Shown one piece after another: positions 1 to 9,244 of a stretch of DNA of 64,000 bases. Under the pieces are notes generated by a model. The model was not told the DNA's origin. It made no database searches and saw nothing but the letters and a program-made list of their open reading frames with translations. A program made the translations under genes and the position numbers. Source of the DNA: Pseudofrankia inefficax (GTDB lineage Bacteria > Actinomycetota > Actinomycetes > Frankiales > Frankiaceae); NCBI RefSeq assembly GCF_000166135.1, contig NC_014666.1, positions 5,704,001-5,768,000 of the forward strand. Reading direction: 5' to 3'. Positions within the stretch are counted from its first letter, which is position 1; each line of letters begins with the position of its first letter.

Positions 1-256
1 TGCCAGTCTCGGCGGTCTTCGCGAGGTCGGCGAGGACGCCCGGATTGAGACCGACGGACGCCGGGTCGACGGTCTCCCAGTCGGCCCCCGGCTGGTGCGG
101 GGCCTGCCCTGGGGTGCCGGAGGCCGGGCTGCCAGAGGCTGGGGGTGGCGTGCTCGCGACCGCGCCGCCCTGGCAGGCGGCGGCGCCGAGCAGCGCTACC
201 AGGGCGACAGCTGCCGCGACCACACCGCGCGGCCGACGGGGTAACGGAGACCTCAA
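1..256 (-). CDS. Secreted serine-hydrolase-like lipoprotein, N-terminal part (truncated by window edge)
   Basis: Reading the minus strand from a TTG at 254-256 gives a basic start (RSPLPRRPRG), a hydrophobic stretch and a lipobox LGAAAC, then a Pro/Ser/Gly-rich linker and DWETVDPASVGLNPGVLADL. The last segment resembles the beginning of class C beta-lactamase-fold serine hydrolases, in which the domain opens just before the SxxK region. The catalytic motifs lie beyond the window, so the enzyme call is inference. A GAGAGG sits about 8 bases before the TTG; an in-frame GTG at 263-265 is an alternative start. Confidence 0.55.
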   Translation of the reverse strand, partial: MRSPLPRRPRGVVAAAVALVALLGAAACQGGAVASTPPPASGSPASGTPGQAPHQPGADWETVDPASVGLNPGVLADLAKTAETG

Positions 257-379
257 CGCACGCACCTCTCGACGGGTGCGCCGATCGTGGCACCCGAAGG
301 TCAGGCGCCGGTAGGAGAAATGTTCAGCGAATGCAAGGGCTCGGGGTGCGGACGGGGCGGCTGACGGGCCGTGCCGGTC

Positions 380-604
380 CTAGGACGCGTCGGGGCGGGC
401 GCGGCGGGCGTCCTCGGCGCTGGCCGCCGCCGACGTGCCGTCCGGTGCCGGCGGCGCGTCGCCGCCCGTGAGCCGGCTGTGCAGCCGCTCGCGGATCTCG
501 TCCGGGGTGTAGGACCGGCGGGCTCGTTCGGCGCGGGCGACCATCGCGCCCGTCGCCGCGACGCCGACGACTCCGGCCAGTCCGAGCACCTTCCACACGC
601 GCAT
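380..604 (-). CDS. Small single-pass membrane protein, unknown function
   Basis: A 74-residue protein whose first 24 residues (MRVWKVLGLAGVVGVAATGA and on) form one membrane segment or uncleaved signal anchor. A short charged helix follows (RAERARRSYTPDEIRERLHSR), then an Ala/Pro/Asp-rich tail. A GAGG lies immediately upstream of the ATG. Small proteins of this shape are frequent and uncharacterised in actinomycetes. It diverges from the gene beginning near 756. No function is proposed. Confidence 0.6.
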   Translation of the reverse strand: MRVWKVLGLAGVVGVAATGAMVARAERARRSYTPDEIRERLHSRLTGGDAPPAPDGTSAAASAEDARRARPDAS

Positions 605-755
605 ACCTCAGGCTAAGTCGAATCGGCCGGTCTTGCGGGGGCATGCCGGGACGAGTCCGGGTCCGCGGCCCAAAAGTCCGGCCAGGCGCCGTCGCCTGGC
701 CGGGCCTTCGCCGAGTCGCCCCAGGCATCGCCCAGGTCGGCCTAGTCTGGACGTT

Positions 756-1679
756 ATGTGCGCCATGCCCGTCAGCCTGGACGCGGCCGTGGAAGCGAGC
801 CGGACCGGCGACCTGTGGCTGTTCCGGGGCCGTACCGCGGCCGACCGGGCGATCCAGACGCTCACGAACAGTCCCGTCAACCATGTCGGCATGGCCCTCG
901 TCCTCGACGACATGCCACCGATGATCTGGCACGCCGAGCTCGGCCGGTCGCTGCCCGACCGGTGGACCGGCGGCCGCCACCGCGGGGTGCAGCTGCACGA
1001 CCTGCGGGCCGCCGTCGAGCAGTGGGGCCAGCGGTACGACCAGCGGGCCTGGCTGCGCCAGCTCGAACCGGAGGTGCCCCGGGAGGCGGAGGACGCCGCA
1101 CTGCGGATCGTCGCGCGGCTCGACGGCACCCCGTTCCCGTCGACCGCCCAGCTCGCCGGCCGGTGGCTGCTGGGCCGGGCGCCGATCCGGCGCCATCAGC
1201 CGGGCGCCGACGACGAGGACGCCGACCAGCTCCCGGACGAGGCCGCGGCCGAACCCTGGTTCGCCGCGTTCCCCTGGCAGCTCGGCACCGACGGCGCCAG
1301 AGCCGACGATCCCGCGCGGCCGGGCCCCGGGCCGGGTTGGCCGGACGACGCGGTTACCGCCGGGCCGGTGGGCCGGGCCGGTCGCTGGCCGCGGCGGCGC
1401 GGCCGGTCACGGCGGGTGCACGCCACCGCGCCGCCGGCCGCCGACCCGCCGGTGACCGGCCCGCCTGACACCGAGATCCTGGGCGCGGCGGGCGGCTCGT
1501 CCCTCGAGACCGCCTACTGCGCCGAGGTCGTCGCGATCACCTACCAGGCGATGGGGCTGCTGCCCGCCGGCCGCCGGCCGAACTGGTACGACCCGGGCCG
1601 GTTCTGGAGCGGCGACGACCTTCCGCTCACGCCCGGGTTCAGCCTCGGCGCCGAGATCGCCGTCGAGATCCCCGACTGA
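756..1679 (+). CDS. Permuted papain-like (NlpC/P60-related) hydrolase-like protein with a large low-complexity insert
   Basis: The 307-residue product has the two ends of a circularly permuted papain fold, as in YiiX-type and related amidases. Near the N-terminus is GDLWLFRG followed by NHVGMAL, with His43 as the expected catalytic base. Near the C-terminus is TAYCAEVVAITYQAMGL, with Cys255 as the expected nucleophile. Between them, roughly residues 150-235, lies an Arg/Pro/Gly/Asp-rich stretch without obvious fold. The substrate (peptidoglycan, lipid or other) cannot be told. No signal peptide is visible, so it is probably cytoplasmic. Another in-frame ATG at 765 is equally possible because no clear ribosome site decides the start. 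Confidence 0.55.
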   Translation: MCAMPVSLDAAVEASRTGDLWLFRGRTAADRAIQTLTNSPVNHVGMALVLDDMPPMIWHAELGRSLPDRWTGGRHRGVQLHDLRAAVEQWGQRYDQRAWLRQLEPEVPREAEDAALRIVARLDGTPFPSTAQLAGRWLLGRAPIRRHQPGADDEDADQLPDEAAAEPWFAAFPWQLGTDGARADDPARPGPGPGWPDDAVTAGPVGRAGRWPRRRGRSRRVHATAPPAADPPVTGPPDTEILGAAGGSSLETAYCAEVVAITYQAMGLLPAGRRPNWYDPGRFWSGDDLPLTPGFSLGAEIAVEIPD

Positions 1680-1732
1680 GTCGCGACGGGCCCGTCTGGC
1701 CGGCGGCCGCCGGCGCGTGCTTGGCTGAGGAC

Positions 1733-1978
1733 ATGGACGACAAAGCGATATTCACTCAGATCAACGCTCTCGTCGCCGAGGAGCATGACCTGCGCGCCAA
1801 GCGGGCGGCGGGCGCGATCGACCCGGACGAGGAGCTGGCCCGCCTCCGTCACGTCGAGGCGTCCCTGGACCAGTGCTGGGACCTGCTGCGCCGGCGGGAC
1901 GCCCTGCGCGCCGCCGGGCGGGACCCCGTCGAGGCGAAGCCGGCGTCCCTCACCCAGGTCGAGGGCTACGTCCAGTAG
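1733..1978 (+). CDS. DUF2630 family protein
   Basis: An 81-residue, strongly charged helical protein. The pattern IFTQINALVAEEHDL near the start, then a conserved central helix with HVEASLDQCWDLLRRRDALR, matches the small actinobacterial DUF2630 family, whose function is unknown. It is full length for that family. The ATG at 1733 is preceded by GAGG at a short distance; a TTG at 1721 would add four residues. It ends 10 bases before the stop of the convergent histidine kinase gene. Confidence 0.75.
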   Translation: MDDKAIFTQINALVAEEHDLRAKRAAGAIDPDEELARLRHVEASLDQCWDLLRRRDALRAAGRDPVEAKPASLTQVEGYVQ

Positions 1979-1987
1979 CCCCCGCCG

Positions 1988-3565
1988 TCAGGGAGGCGCG
2001 TCCCGGGACGGGCCGACGGCGAGCGCCCGGCGCGGCCCGGTGGCCCGCCGGTGCACCGGGCCTTCGTCGCCGCCGAGCGGGGCGAGCGGCAGCCGGACGC
2101 TGAACGCGGCCCCGCCCTCGGCGGCGGCGCCGGCCCGGGCCGAACCACCGAGCCGCGCCGCGAGCCGCCCGACGAGCGCGAGCCCCAGGCCGGTGGAGAC
2201 GGGGCGCAGGCCTCGGTAGCGCTCGTAGAGCGCCGAGCGGTCGAACGCGACGGCGCAGTCGTCCGCCGTCAGCCCCGGCCCGCCGTCCCGAACCTCCAGC
2301 ACCCCGACCTCCAGCACCCCGACCAGACCCAGCGGCGACGGCTCTGCCCTGGCGGCGAGCACGATCGGCGCTCCCGTCGGCACGACCCGCAGGGCGTTCT
2401 CGGCCAGCCCGTCGAGGATCTGGCGCAGCCGGGCGGCGTCACCGACGACGACGACCGGCCGGCCCGGTGGCGGCCCCTCGACGCGCAGCGGGATGCCCTC
2501 GGCCGCGCACCGGCGCCGCCAGACGTCGGCGGCGTCGGCGAGGACCCGGCCCAGGTCGACCGGCGCGAGGTCGACCCGGAAGTCGTCGGCGTCGAGGCGG
2601 GCCAGGTCGAGCAGGTCCTGGACCAGCCGGTCCAGCCGCAGCGCCTCGTCGAGGATCACCCGGCCGGCGTGTGGGGCCTCGGGACCTGGGGTGACGCCGT
2701 CGGCGAGCGCCTCGGCGAAGCCGCGGATCGCGGTCAGCGGGGTCCGCAGCTCGTGCGAGACCGAGAGCAGGAACTCCCGCTGCCGCGCCTCGCTCGTCGC
2801 GAGCGCCGTGGCCAGGCCGGCGAGCGCGTCGGCGACGTCGGCGATCTCCACCGGTCCGCCGGTGGGCAGGGCGAGGGTGACGTCGACGTCGCGCCGACCG
2901 CTGGCCAGCCCGTGCGCGGCGCCGGCGAGCGCCCGCAGCGGCCGGGCGAGCCGGCGGGCGAGGACCAGTCCGGCGACCGTCGCCACGGTGAGGGCGACCA
3001 CGAGCGCGATCAGCAGCCGGCGGCTCTCGGCCACCGTAAGCTCCCGGGCCGCGGAGACGTCCTGGATGAGCAGCAGCGTGTTCCCCCCGGACAGCTGCCG
3101 GGTGGAGACGAGGACCCGGCGGCCCGCGACGGTCCGTACCTCGGTGTTCTCGCTGGTGCCGGCCAGCCGGGCCCGGGTGCCCGCCGTCAGCACCGGCACC
3201 CGCCGGCCCTCGCCTGGGCCGACGGCGAGCGTCGCCAGGCCGTCGGGGTCGAGCATCAGCAGGCTGATCTGCTGGGCGCCCACCGCCCGGATGACGTCGG
3301 CGCGCAGCTCGGGGTCGCGGGCCTGACCGGTCAGCGCGCCCGGCCTGCGGGCCAGGTCGGCGACCAGGTCGGCCTGCCGCCCGAGCGCGCGGCGGGCCTG
3401 CGCCTCGCCGACCCGGCCGAGCTGCCCCAGGAAGATGGCCCCGGTGATGATCACGGCCAGCAGCGCCACCGCCGTCGTGACCAGCGCCGTGCGCGACCCG
3501 AGCCCACGCCCGCGCCGCGACGAGGCCTTTCGCGGCCGCCGCGAAAGGCGACCCAGGTCAGGCAT
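1988..3565 (-). CDS. Sensor histidine kinase (HAMP, HisKA, HATPase_c)
   Basis: A 525-residue membrane kinase. A transmembrane helix (about residues 27-50) is followed by an extracytoplasmic sensing region of about 130 residues, a second helix (LLIALVVALTVATVAGLVLA), a HAMP linker and the H-box SVSHELRTPLTAIRGFAEAL, whose His is the phosphorylation site. The ATP-binding domain shows the N-box GLAENALRVV and the G-box RDGGPGLTADD. Its ATG overlaps the stop of the response regulator gene by 8 bases (ATGCCTGA), so the two are translationally coupled and form one two-component system. The signal is unknown; the extracytoplasmic region matches no sensor domain I recognise. Confidence 0.93.
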   Translation of the reverse strand: MPDLGRLSRRPRKASSRRGRGLGSRTALVTTAVALLAVIITGAIFLGQLGRVGEAQARRALGRQADLVADLARRPGALTGQARDPELRADVIRAVGAQQISLLMLDPDGLATLAVGPGEGRRVPVLTAGTRARLAGTSENTEVRTVAGRRVLVSTRQLSGGNTLLLIQDVSAARELTVAESRRLLIALVVALTVATVAGLVLARRLARPLRALAGAAHGLASGRRDVDVTLALPTGGPVEIADVADALAGLATALATSEARQREFLLSVSHELRTPLTAIRGFAEALADGVTPGPEAPHAGRVILDEALRLDRLVQDLLDLARLDADDFRVDLAPVDLGRVLADAADVWRRRCAAEGIPLRVEGPPPGRPVVVVGDAARLRQILDGLAENALRVVPTGAPIVLAARAEPSPLGLVGVLEVGVLEVRDGGPGLTADDCAVAFDRSALYERYRGLRPVSTGLGLALVGRLAARLGGSARAGAAAEGGAAFSVRLPLAPLGGDEGPVHRRATGPRRALAVGPSRDAPP

Positions 3566-4373
3566 CGGCGGTGTACCCGACGCCGCGGACGGTCCGGATC
3601 GGGGAGACGTCGCCGAGCTTGGCGCGGACCTGGGCGACGTGCACGTCGACGGTGCGGGTCCCGGCCGCGGCGTGGTAGCCCCACACCTGGGAGAGCAGCC
3701 GCTCCCGGGTGTAGACCAGCCCCGGGCGGGCCAGCAGCGCGGCGAGCAGGTCGAACTCGGTGGCCGTCAGCGCGACCGGCACCCCGGCGGCGGCCACCTG
3801 GCGGCGGTCGAGGTCGAGCTCGACGGCGCCGGCCCGCAGGGTCCGCGTCGCCGGCTGAGCCGCCTGCGGACCGGCGCGGCGCAGTACGGCCCGCAGCCGG
3901 GCGACCAGCTCGCGCGGGGAGAACGGCTTGACCAGGTAGTCGTCGGCGCCGAGCTCCAGGCCGAGAATCCGGTCGACCTCGTCGTCGCGCGCGGTCACGA
4001 ACAGGACCGGCGTCCAGTTCTCCTCGGCGCGCAGCGCGCGCAGCACGTCGCGCCCGTCGAGGCCGGGCAGCCGGACGTCGAGGACGAGCGCGACCGGCGC
4101 GAGCTCGCGGGCCGCCGTGAGCCCGGCGGCGCCGTCCTGGCGGACCTCGACGCCGAAGCCCTCCCTGGTCAGGTACAGCCGGATCAGGTCGCTGATGTGC
4201 GGCTCGTCCTCGACCACCAGCACAAGCCCGGTCTGCTGGCGCGGCGCCGACCCCGCGACGGGCCCGGCCGGCGCGGTCTGGGCGGACGAGGTGGTCGTCG
4301 CCGCCGGTGCCGGCGGTAAGGCGGCCGTCGGCGTGGACGGCGGCTGGCCGGGAGCGGAGGGGTGGGCTGCCAC
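3558..4373 (-). CDS. OmpR/PhoB-family response regulator
   Basis: The receiver domain begins LVLVVEDEPHISDLIRLYL, with the phospho-acceptor Asp in LVLDVRLPGLDG and the conserved Lys in DYLVKPFSPREL. The C-terminal winged helix (LTATEFDLLAALLARPG, then RTVDVHVAQVRAKLG and RTVRGVGYTADA) is of OmpR type. It is encoded just upstream of its cognate histidine kinase with an 8-base overlap. The start is uncertain: GTG at 4373 gives 272 residues with a Pro/Thr/Ala-rich leader of about 50 residues, whereas GTG near 4223 would give the usual length. It diverges from the DUF1800 gene, which may share its promoter region. Confidence 0.9.
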   Translation of the reverse strand: MAAHPSAPGQPPSTPTAALPPAPAATTTSSAQTAPAGPVAGSAPRQQTGLVLVVEDEPHISDLIRLYLTREGFGVEVRQDGAAGLTAARELAPVALVLDVRLPGLDGRDVLRALRAEENWTPVLFVTARDDEVDRILGLELGADDYLVKPFSPRELVARLRAVLRRAGPQAAQPATRTLRAGAVELDLDRRQVAAAGVPVALTATEFDLLAALLARPGLVYTRERLLSQVWGYHAAAGTRTVDVHVAQVRAKLGDVSPIRTVRGVGYTADA

Positions 4374-4483
4374 GCGTCCAGTGTGCGGCCGGACCGGCCA
4401 CCCGCGGAGCCCCGGTCGGTCTCGCGGGCAATCCCTTACCGTCCTCGAACATCGCGGCCACGGGCCGCTGACGGTTCGCTGGA

Positions 4484-5839
4484 ATGGTCTGCACCGTGGC
4501 TTCTCGCTCGGACCTCGCGTTCCTCTACCGCCGTGCCGCCTTCGGCGCACGCCCGGCGGAGCTCGACGCCGCGGTCGGCCGTGGCTATGCCGCGACCGTC
4601 GACGCCCTGATCGGCGCGACGGCGACGGCGTCGCTCGAGCCGCCGCCGGCGTTCGCCCCGCTGACCCTCCCGAAAAGCGCCGACCCCGCGGCGCGGGCAA
4701 CCTACGCGAAAATGGTGCGCGACCAGGCGACCACGCTCGCCGGCTGGTGGATGCGGCGCATGGTCGCGACCGACGTGCCCTTCGTCGAGAAGCTGACGTT
4801 CTTCTGGCACGGCCATTTCGCCACGTCGATCGTCAAGGTGCGCTCGGCGGCGATGATGCTGGCCCAGAACCAGATCTTCCGCGAGCAGGGCACCGGCCGG
4901 TTCGACGCGCTGGCGCTTTCCGCCGCGCACGACCCCGCGATGCTGGTCTGGCTGGACGCGGGCCAGAACCGCAAGGAGCACCCGAACGAGAACTTCGCCC
5001 GCGAGCTGATGGAGCTGTTCACCCTCGGGATCGGCAACTACACCGAGACCGACGTCCGCGAGGCCGCGCGGGCGTTCACCGGGTGGCGGGTCGACAAAGC
5101 TCGTACCGGTTTCCAGCTCGCCGCCGCGCAGCACGACGACGGGACGAAAACCGTCCTCGGGAAATCGGGCAACCTCAGCGGTGAGGATGTCATCGCCCTG
5201 GTGACGCACTCCCCCGCGTCGGCCCGGTGGGTGTGCGGCCGGCTGTTCACCCGGTTCGCCGCCCCGACGGCGCCGACGGCCAACCCGGCGGCCGCCGCCA
5301 TGCTCGCCGCCTACGGGCCAACGCTCGACGTGGGCGCCGCCGCGCGGGCGATGCTGCTGTCGCCCGCGTTCCTGGCCACCCGCGGCCAGCTCGTCCCGCA
5401 GCCGGTCGAGTACGTCGTCGGGGTGCTGCGCGCCCTCGGCCTGCGGGTCGCCCCGGCCGCGGCCGACGGCTCGGGCCGCGCGACGGAGGCCGGCGCCGGC
5501 CCGGGGGCGCTGAAGCAGAAGGCGGTCCTCGCGGTCCTCTCCGGGCTCGGCCAGATCCCGTTCGACCCGCCCAGCGTCGGCGGCTGGCCGTCGAACGCGG
5601 CCTGGCTGACGACGGCGTCCACCCAGGTCCGCGCCAAGTTCGCGGCCGCGGCAGCGGCGGCGGCGGACCTGTCGGCGATCGCCGACGAGCCGGCCGCCTC
5701 CCGCGCCGACGCCGTCGCCCACCTGCTGTCCGTCGACGGCTGGACCGTCCGCACCCGCACGGCCCTCGCGGCGACGGGCGGCAACCCGGCCCGCCTCGTC
5801 GCGCTCGCCCTGCTGTCCCCCGAGTACCTGACGGTCTAG
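4484..5839 (+). CDS. DUF1800 family protein
   Basis: A 451-residue protein with the DUF1800 hallmarks: an N-terminal LYRRAAFGARPAELDAAV, the WWMRRMVATDVPFVEKLTFF and FWHGHFATS segments, NENFARELMELFTLG, the ARAFTGWRV box and a C-terminal GGWPSNAAWL. The biochemical role of DUF1800 is unknown; it almost always lies beside a DUF1501 gene, as it does here with a 19-base gap. No signal peptide is evident, so it may be carried out with its Tat-dependent partner; that is inference. ATG 4484 or GTG 4496 could be the start. Confidence 0.93.
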   Translation: MVCTVASRSDLAFLYRRAAFGARPAELDAAVGRGYAATVDALIGATATASLEPPPAFAPLTLPKSADPAARATYAKMVRDQATTLAGWWMRRMVATDVPFVEKLTFFWHGHFATSIVKVRSAAMMLAQNQIFREQGTGRFDALALSAAHDPAMLVWLDAGQNRKEHPNENFARELMELFTLGIGNYTETDVREAARAFTGWRVDKARTGFQLAAAQHDDGTKTVLGKSGNLSGEDVIALVTHSPASARWVCGRLFTRFAAPTAPTANPAAAAMLAAYGPTLDVGAAARAMLLSPAFLATRGQLVPQPVEYVVGVLRALGLRVAPAAADGSGRATEAGAGPGALKQKAVLAVLSGLGQIPFDPPSVGGWPSNAAWLTTASTQVRAKFAAAAAAAADLSAIADEPAASRADAVAHLLSVDGWTVRTRTALAATGGNPARLVALALLSPEYLTV

Positions 5840-5858
5840 GAAAGGTAGGACAAGACCG

Positions 5859-7193
5859 ATGCCGTTCGACCGACGCCGGTTCCTGATCGCCTCGGGCGTG
5901 ACCGGCGGGCTCGCCGCCGCCGCGGGCGGCGGGGTCCTCACCTACCGGGACCTGCATCACGCGTCCACCGAGCAGCCACTCGCGGGTGGTGGCGTCCTCG
6001 TCGTCGTCACTCTCTACGGCGGCAACGACGGGCTGAACATGGTGATCCCGGCCGACGACCCGGCCTACCGGGCAGCCAGGCCCGAGCTCGCCTACTCGGC
6101 CGGCGAGGCGCTGCCACTGTCCGACGGCCTGGCGCTGCACCCGGCGCTGACCGGGCTACACGGCCTGTGGAACTCCCACCGGCTCGCGATCGTGCGCGGC
6201 GTCGGCTACCCGAAACCCGACCACAGCCACTTCCGGTCGATGGCGATCTGGCAGACCGCCTCCCCCGACACCGTCGCGACGACCGGCTGGCTCGGCCGCT
6301 GGCTCGACGCCCAGGCCAAGGCCGACCCGAAGGCCGCCAGCAGCGTCACCGCGCTGCGGGCGATCTCCATCGGGCCGACGCTCGCGCCGCTGGTCGTCGG
6401 CGCCTCGACCGCGGCGGCGGCCGTGCCGACCGGGTCGTTCAAGGCACCGGCGGGCGCGCTCGGCCAGGAGCTGAACCTGCTCTACCGCCCGGACCGGGCG
6501 GACGGTCCGCTCGCCGCCCGGGTGGCCTCCTCGGGCGCCGACCTGTTCACCGTCGCCGGCGCGCTGGCCCCGGTCCTGGGCACGAAGTCCGACCAGACGC
6601 AGGCGCCGACGGGCCAGCTGGACGCCGGCGCGGACCCTGCGGCCGGGCCGACCGCCGCCGCCGGTGCGACCGGTGCGGCCGGGAAGGGTGGCACGGCGGC
6701 GAAGGGTGATGCCGGCGAGCTCGGGGCACAGCTCGACGTCGTCGCGGCCTGCATCCGGGCCGGTGTGCCGACCAGGGTCTACTCGGTGAACCTCGGCGGC
6801 TTCGACACCCACACCGAGGAGAAGGCCACCCAGGCCAGGCTGCTCGGCCAGCTCGACGCGGCCCTCACCCGCTTCCAGAGCGCCATCGGCACCGACCCGC
6901 ACGGTGCCGGAGTGACGACCCTCGTCTACTCGGAGTTCGGCCGCCGGGTCGCCGCCAACGCCAACAACGGCACCGACCACGGCACCGCCGCTCCGGTCCT
7001 CGTCCTCGGCTCACGCGTCAGGGGCGGCTTCTACGGCGACCAGCCGAGCCTCACCAACCTCGACGACGGCGACCTGAAGGCCTCCACCGACTTCCGCTCC
7101 GTCTACGCCACCGTCCTCGAACGCGTCCTGGCCAGCGAGGCCGGTCCCGTGCTCGGCTCCGGCGAGCACTTCCCCCGCCTGACCTTCGTCTGA
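5859..7193 (+). CDS. DUF1501 family Tat-exported protein
   Basis: A 444-residue protein with a twin-arginine-type leader (FDRRRFLIASGVTGGLAAAA). The mature part has the DUF1501 motifs VVVTLYGGNDGLNMVIP, LHPALTGLHGLW, a metal-ligand-like PDHSHFRSMAIWQTA, GGFDTHTEEKATQARLL and EFGRRVAANANNGTDHGTA, which recall the alkaline phosphatase/sulfatase fold. An Ala/Gly-rich insert sits near residues 245-290. A clear AGGAAAGG precedes the ATG. With the upstream DUF1800 gene it forms the conserved two-gene unit; its substrate is not established for the family. Confidence 0.93.
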   Translation: MPFDRRRFLIASGVTGGLAAAAGGGVLTYRDLHHASTEQPLAGGGVLVVVTLYGGNDGLNMVIPADDPAYRAARPELAYSAGEALPLSDGLALHPALTGLHGLWNSHRLAIVRGVGYPKPDHSHFRSMAIWQTASPDTVATTGWLGRWLDAQAKADPKAASSVTALRAISIGPTLAPLVVGASTAAAAVPTGSFKAPAGALGQELNLLYRPDRADGPLAARVASSGADLFTVAGALAPVLGTKSDQTQAPTGQLDAGADPAAGPTAAAGATGAAGKGGTAAKGDAGELGAQLDVVAACIRAGVPTRVYSVNLGGFDTHTEEKATQARLLGQLDAALTRFQSAIGTDPHGAGVTTLVYSEFGRRVAANANNGTDHGTAAPVLVLGSRVRGGFYGDQPSLTNLDDGDLKASTDFRSVYATVLERVLASEAGPVLGSGEHFPRLTFV

Positions 7194-7218
7194 CGACCGA
7201 ACCGCGCGGACTCTCCCT

Positions 7219-9135
7219 CTACTCGGCCCATCCGGTGAGGTCGAGGGCGCGGTTGTGCTCCAGGCGGAAGCCGAACTCGATCTTCTTCGTGCCCCCGGCG
7301 GCGAGCTCCACGGGCCAGGTCAGCTGGCCGAGCTCCGTGGTCTCGCCGGGGGCCGGGGTCGCGTGGAAGTCCTTGACCGCGACGCCCTCGTGCCGCGACA
7401 CCGGGATCTGGTCGCGGACCGTCACCCTGGCCGGCCGACCGGTGTGGTTGGTCAGGGTGACCGCGTAGCCGACGTCCGTCCGGCGCAGGCTGCCGACGAC
7501 CTTGCGGCTGGTCGCCCGGCTGACCAGCTCCCGCTCGACCACGAGCCGGTCATCGACGCCGAGCTGCAGCTCCACCTCGGCGCCCGGCGGGACCGGCTGG
7601 TCCAACGCGCTGGTCCCGACGTAGTCGGCACCGTGGAAGATCGCGATCGGGCCGGCGAGCAGGGTGTGCGCCGAGGCGTTCGTGACGCGTGCCCGCAGGT
7701 AGGCCTCGGGCGCGAGTTTGGGGACCGTCAGATGGTCCAGCTCGGCGGCGAGTTCCAGGATCGCGAGCGTGCTGCGGTGTGACTGGCCGTCGGCGGGCAC
7801 CGGCACCGGGCGGGCCGGCCGATAGGTGGCCGCGGTTCCCGAGGTGTCCACGGACGCGACGGCATGCTCCACGGGCGCGGCGCCGGCCGGAGCGGCCGCG
7901 AGGCTCGCCGTCCTGACCGAGCCGCCCGCCAGCGTGCCCATCCCGTCCGGGGCGCTCCTGGCCGCGACCATCGGCGGCGGCAGCGGCCTCGGCCTGGCGA
8001 CGTCGACGTACCAGGGGGTCAGCTCGGGTAGCCCGCTGCTGCGCGCCGGCCGCGCGGTCGACAGCGCCAGGTCGCACACCGGCCAGTCCTCACCGCTGGA
8101 CTGGGTGACCATCCCGAACCAGGTCAACGTCACGGTCCCGTCGACCAGACGGGCGTCGTACCGCGCCGACCAGGAGGCGTTGAGCGAAAGGTAGGAAACC
8201 TCAAGCTCCACGTCGACGCCGGCCGGCCCGGGCCCGGCCGGCCCGCCGGTGGGCAGCTCGTCCCGGACCGGTTGGGACCCGGCTGGCTCGCGACTGGCCG
8301 GCTCGGACCCGGCCGGGCCGGGCAGGGCGGAGGTCGGTTCCAGCACCACCGTGACCTGGTAGGTCTGCTCGGGGCGGGCGCGGCCTTGACGTTTTGCCAC
8401 AGCGGCCTCGGCGGCGCCGATCTCGCGCTGCAGGTCCGCCTGCTCGTCGGCGATCGTCCGCCGGCGCCCGGCGAGCTCAGCGAGCTGACCGCCCAGCGCG
8501 GCGCCGATCTCGGCGAGCCGGAGCGCCTCGGCACTCGGGGCGTCCGCGGCCGCAGCGGGCAGGCCCGCGGTCCCGCCCGGCTCGGCGGAGCCGCCCTGGG
8601 AGTTCGTTCCCCGAACCTCCGCCGGCCCGCCATGCCAGGATGGCGCTCCCCAGCTCCGAGCGATCGCCGCGGCCCCGTTGCGACCGGCCACGTCCAGGAA
8701 CTTGCGGAGCGCCTGCTCGGTCTCGGCGGCATCGTCCAGCTCGCGGCCCCTGCGCCGCAGCACGCGCAGCCGCTGCTGCAGCTCGGCGAGCGTCGCGTCC
8801 GCCGTAGCCGCCCGGGTCACGAGATCGACCTCGACCCCCAGCACCCGGACCGCCCCGCGCCCGGACACCCGCACAGAGTTGGGGTCGATCTGCTGCGGCA
8901 GCCCACCGAGCGTCACCGTGAACTCGGCCGGAGCGACAGACCCCGACGACGCAGACTCGGGCCCGGACTCAGAGGGCGCGGACTCGGGCGGCGCCGACCC
9001 GGCTGCTGGCCGCGGGCCAGCCGGGGAGGGCAGCGTCACCACCCCACGCCGGGTCACGCGGGCCTGCCTCGGATAGACGACGACCGCCGTGATCGGAGCG
9101 TCCAGGGTAAGCGCCGTCGCTGCTGGATCAGCCAT
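7219..9135 (-). CDS. DUF4139 (mucoidy inhibitor MuiA-like) protein
   Basis: A 638-residue protein. The N-terminal domain carries DAPITAVVVYPRQARVTRRG, the typical opening of the MuiA-like N-terminal domain. A long charged helical region follows (LQQRLRVLRRRGRELDDAAE and RRRTIADEQADLQREIGAAE), likely coiled coil. The C-terminal DUF4139 beta-rich domain runs from about residue 290 (VDVELEVSYLSLNASWSARY) to GTKKIEFGFRLEHN. The family is widespread; one member affects capsule or mucoid phenotype, but the molecular role is unknown. ATG at 9133-9135 is preferred over a GTG 15 codons upstream because homology begins there. Confidence 0.9.
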   Translation of the reverse strand: MADPAATALTLDAPITAVVVYPRQARVTRRGVVTLPSPAGPRPAAGSAPPESAPSESGPESASSGSVAPAEFTVTLGGLPQQIDPNSVRVSGRGAVRVLGVEVDLVTRAATADATLAELQQRLRVLRRRGRELDDAAETEQALRKFLDVAGRNGAAAIARSWGAPSWHGGPAEVRGTNSQGGSAEPGGTAGLPAAAADAPSAEALRLAEIGAALGGQLAELAGRRRTIADEQADLQREIGAAEAAVAKRQGRARPEQTYQVTVVLEPTSALPGPAGSEPASREPAGSQPVRDELPTGGPAGPGPAGVDVELEVSYLSLNASWSARYDARLVDGTVTLTWFGMVTQSSGEDWPVCDLALSTARPARSSGLPELTPWYVDVARPRPLPPPMVAARSAPDGMGTLAGGSVRTASLAAAPAGAAPVEHAVASVDTSGTAATYRPARPVPVPADGQSHRSTLAILELAAELDHLTVPKLAPEAYLRARVTNASAHTLLAGPIAIFHGADYVGTSALDQPVPPGAEVELQLGVDDRLVVERELVSRATSRKVVGSLRRTDVGYAVTLTNHTGRPARVTVRDQIPVSRHEGVAVKDFHATPAPGETTELGQLTWPVELAAGGTKKIEFGFRLEHNRALDLTGWAE

Positions 9136-9244
9136 GGCGGTCAGCGTAACGAGGCTGTCCGACAATTCGGCACGACCCACGCGTGACCGTCACGGCCCTG
9201 TCCGGCCGCCTCCGACAACGTCCGCAAGCTCCGAACCCTCAACA

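Noticed and set aside
2051-3931. Very long plus-strand reading frame opposite the histidine kinase and response regulator genes
   Set aside because: Its product is Arg/Gly/Pro-rich without domains and mirrors the codon bias of the kinase gene on the other strand; it is an antisense shadow.
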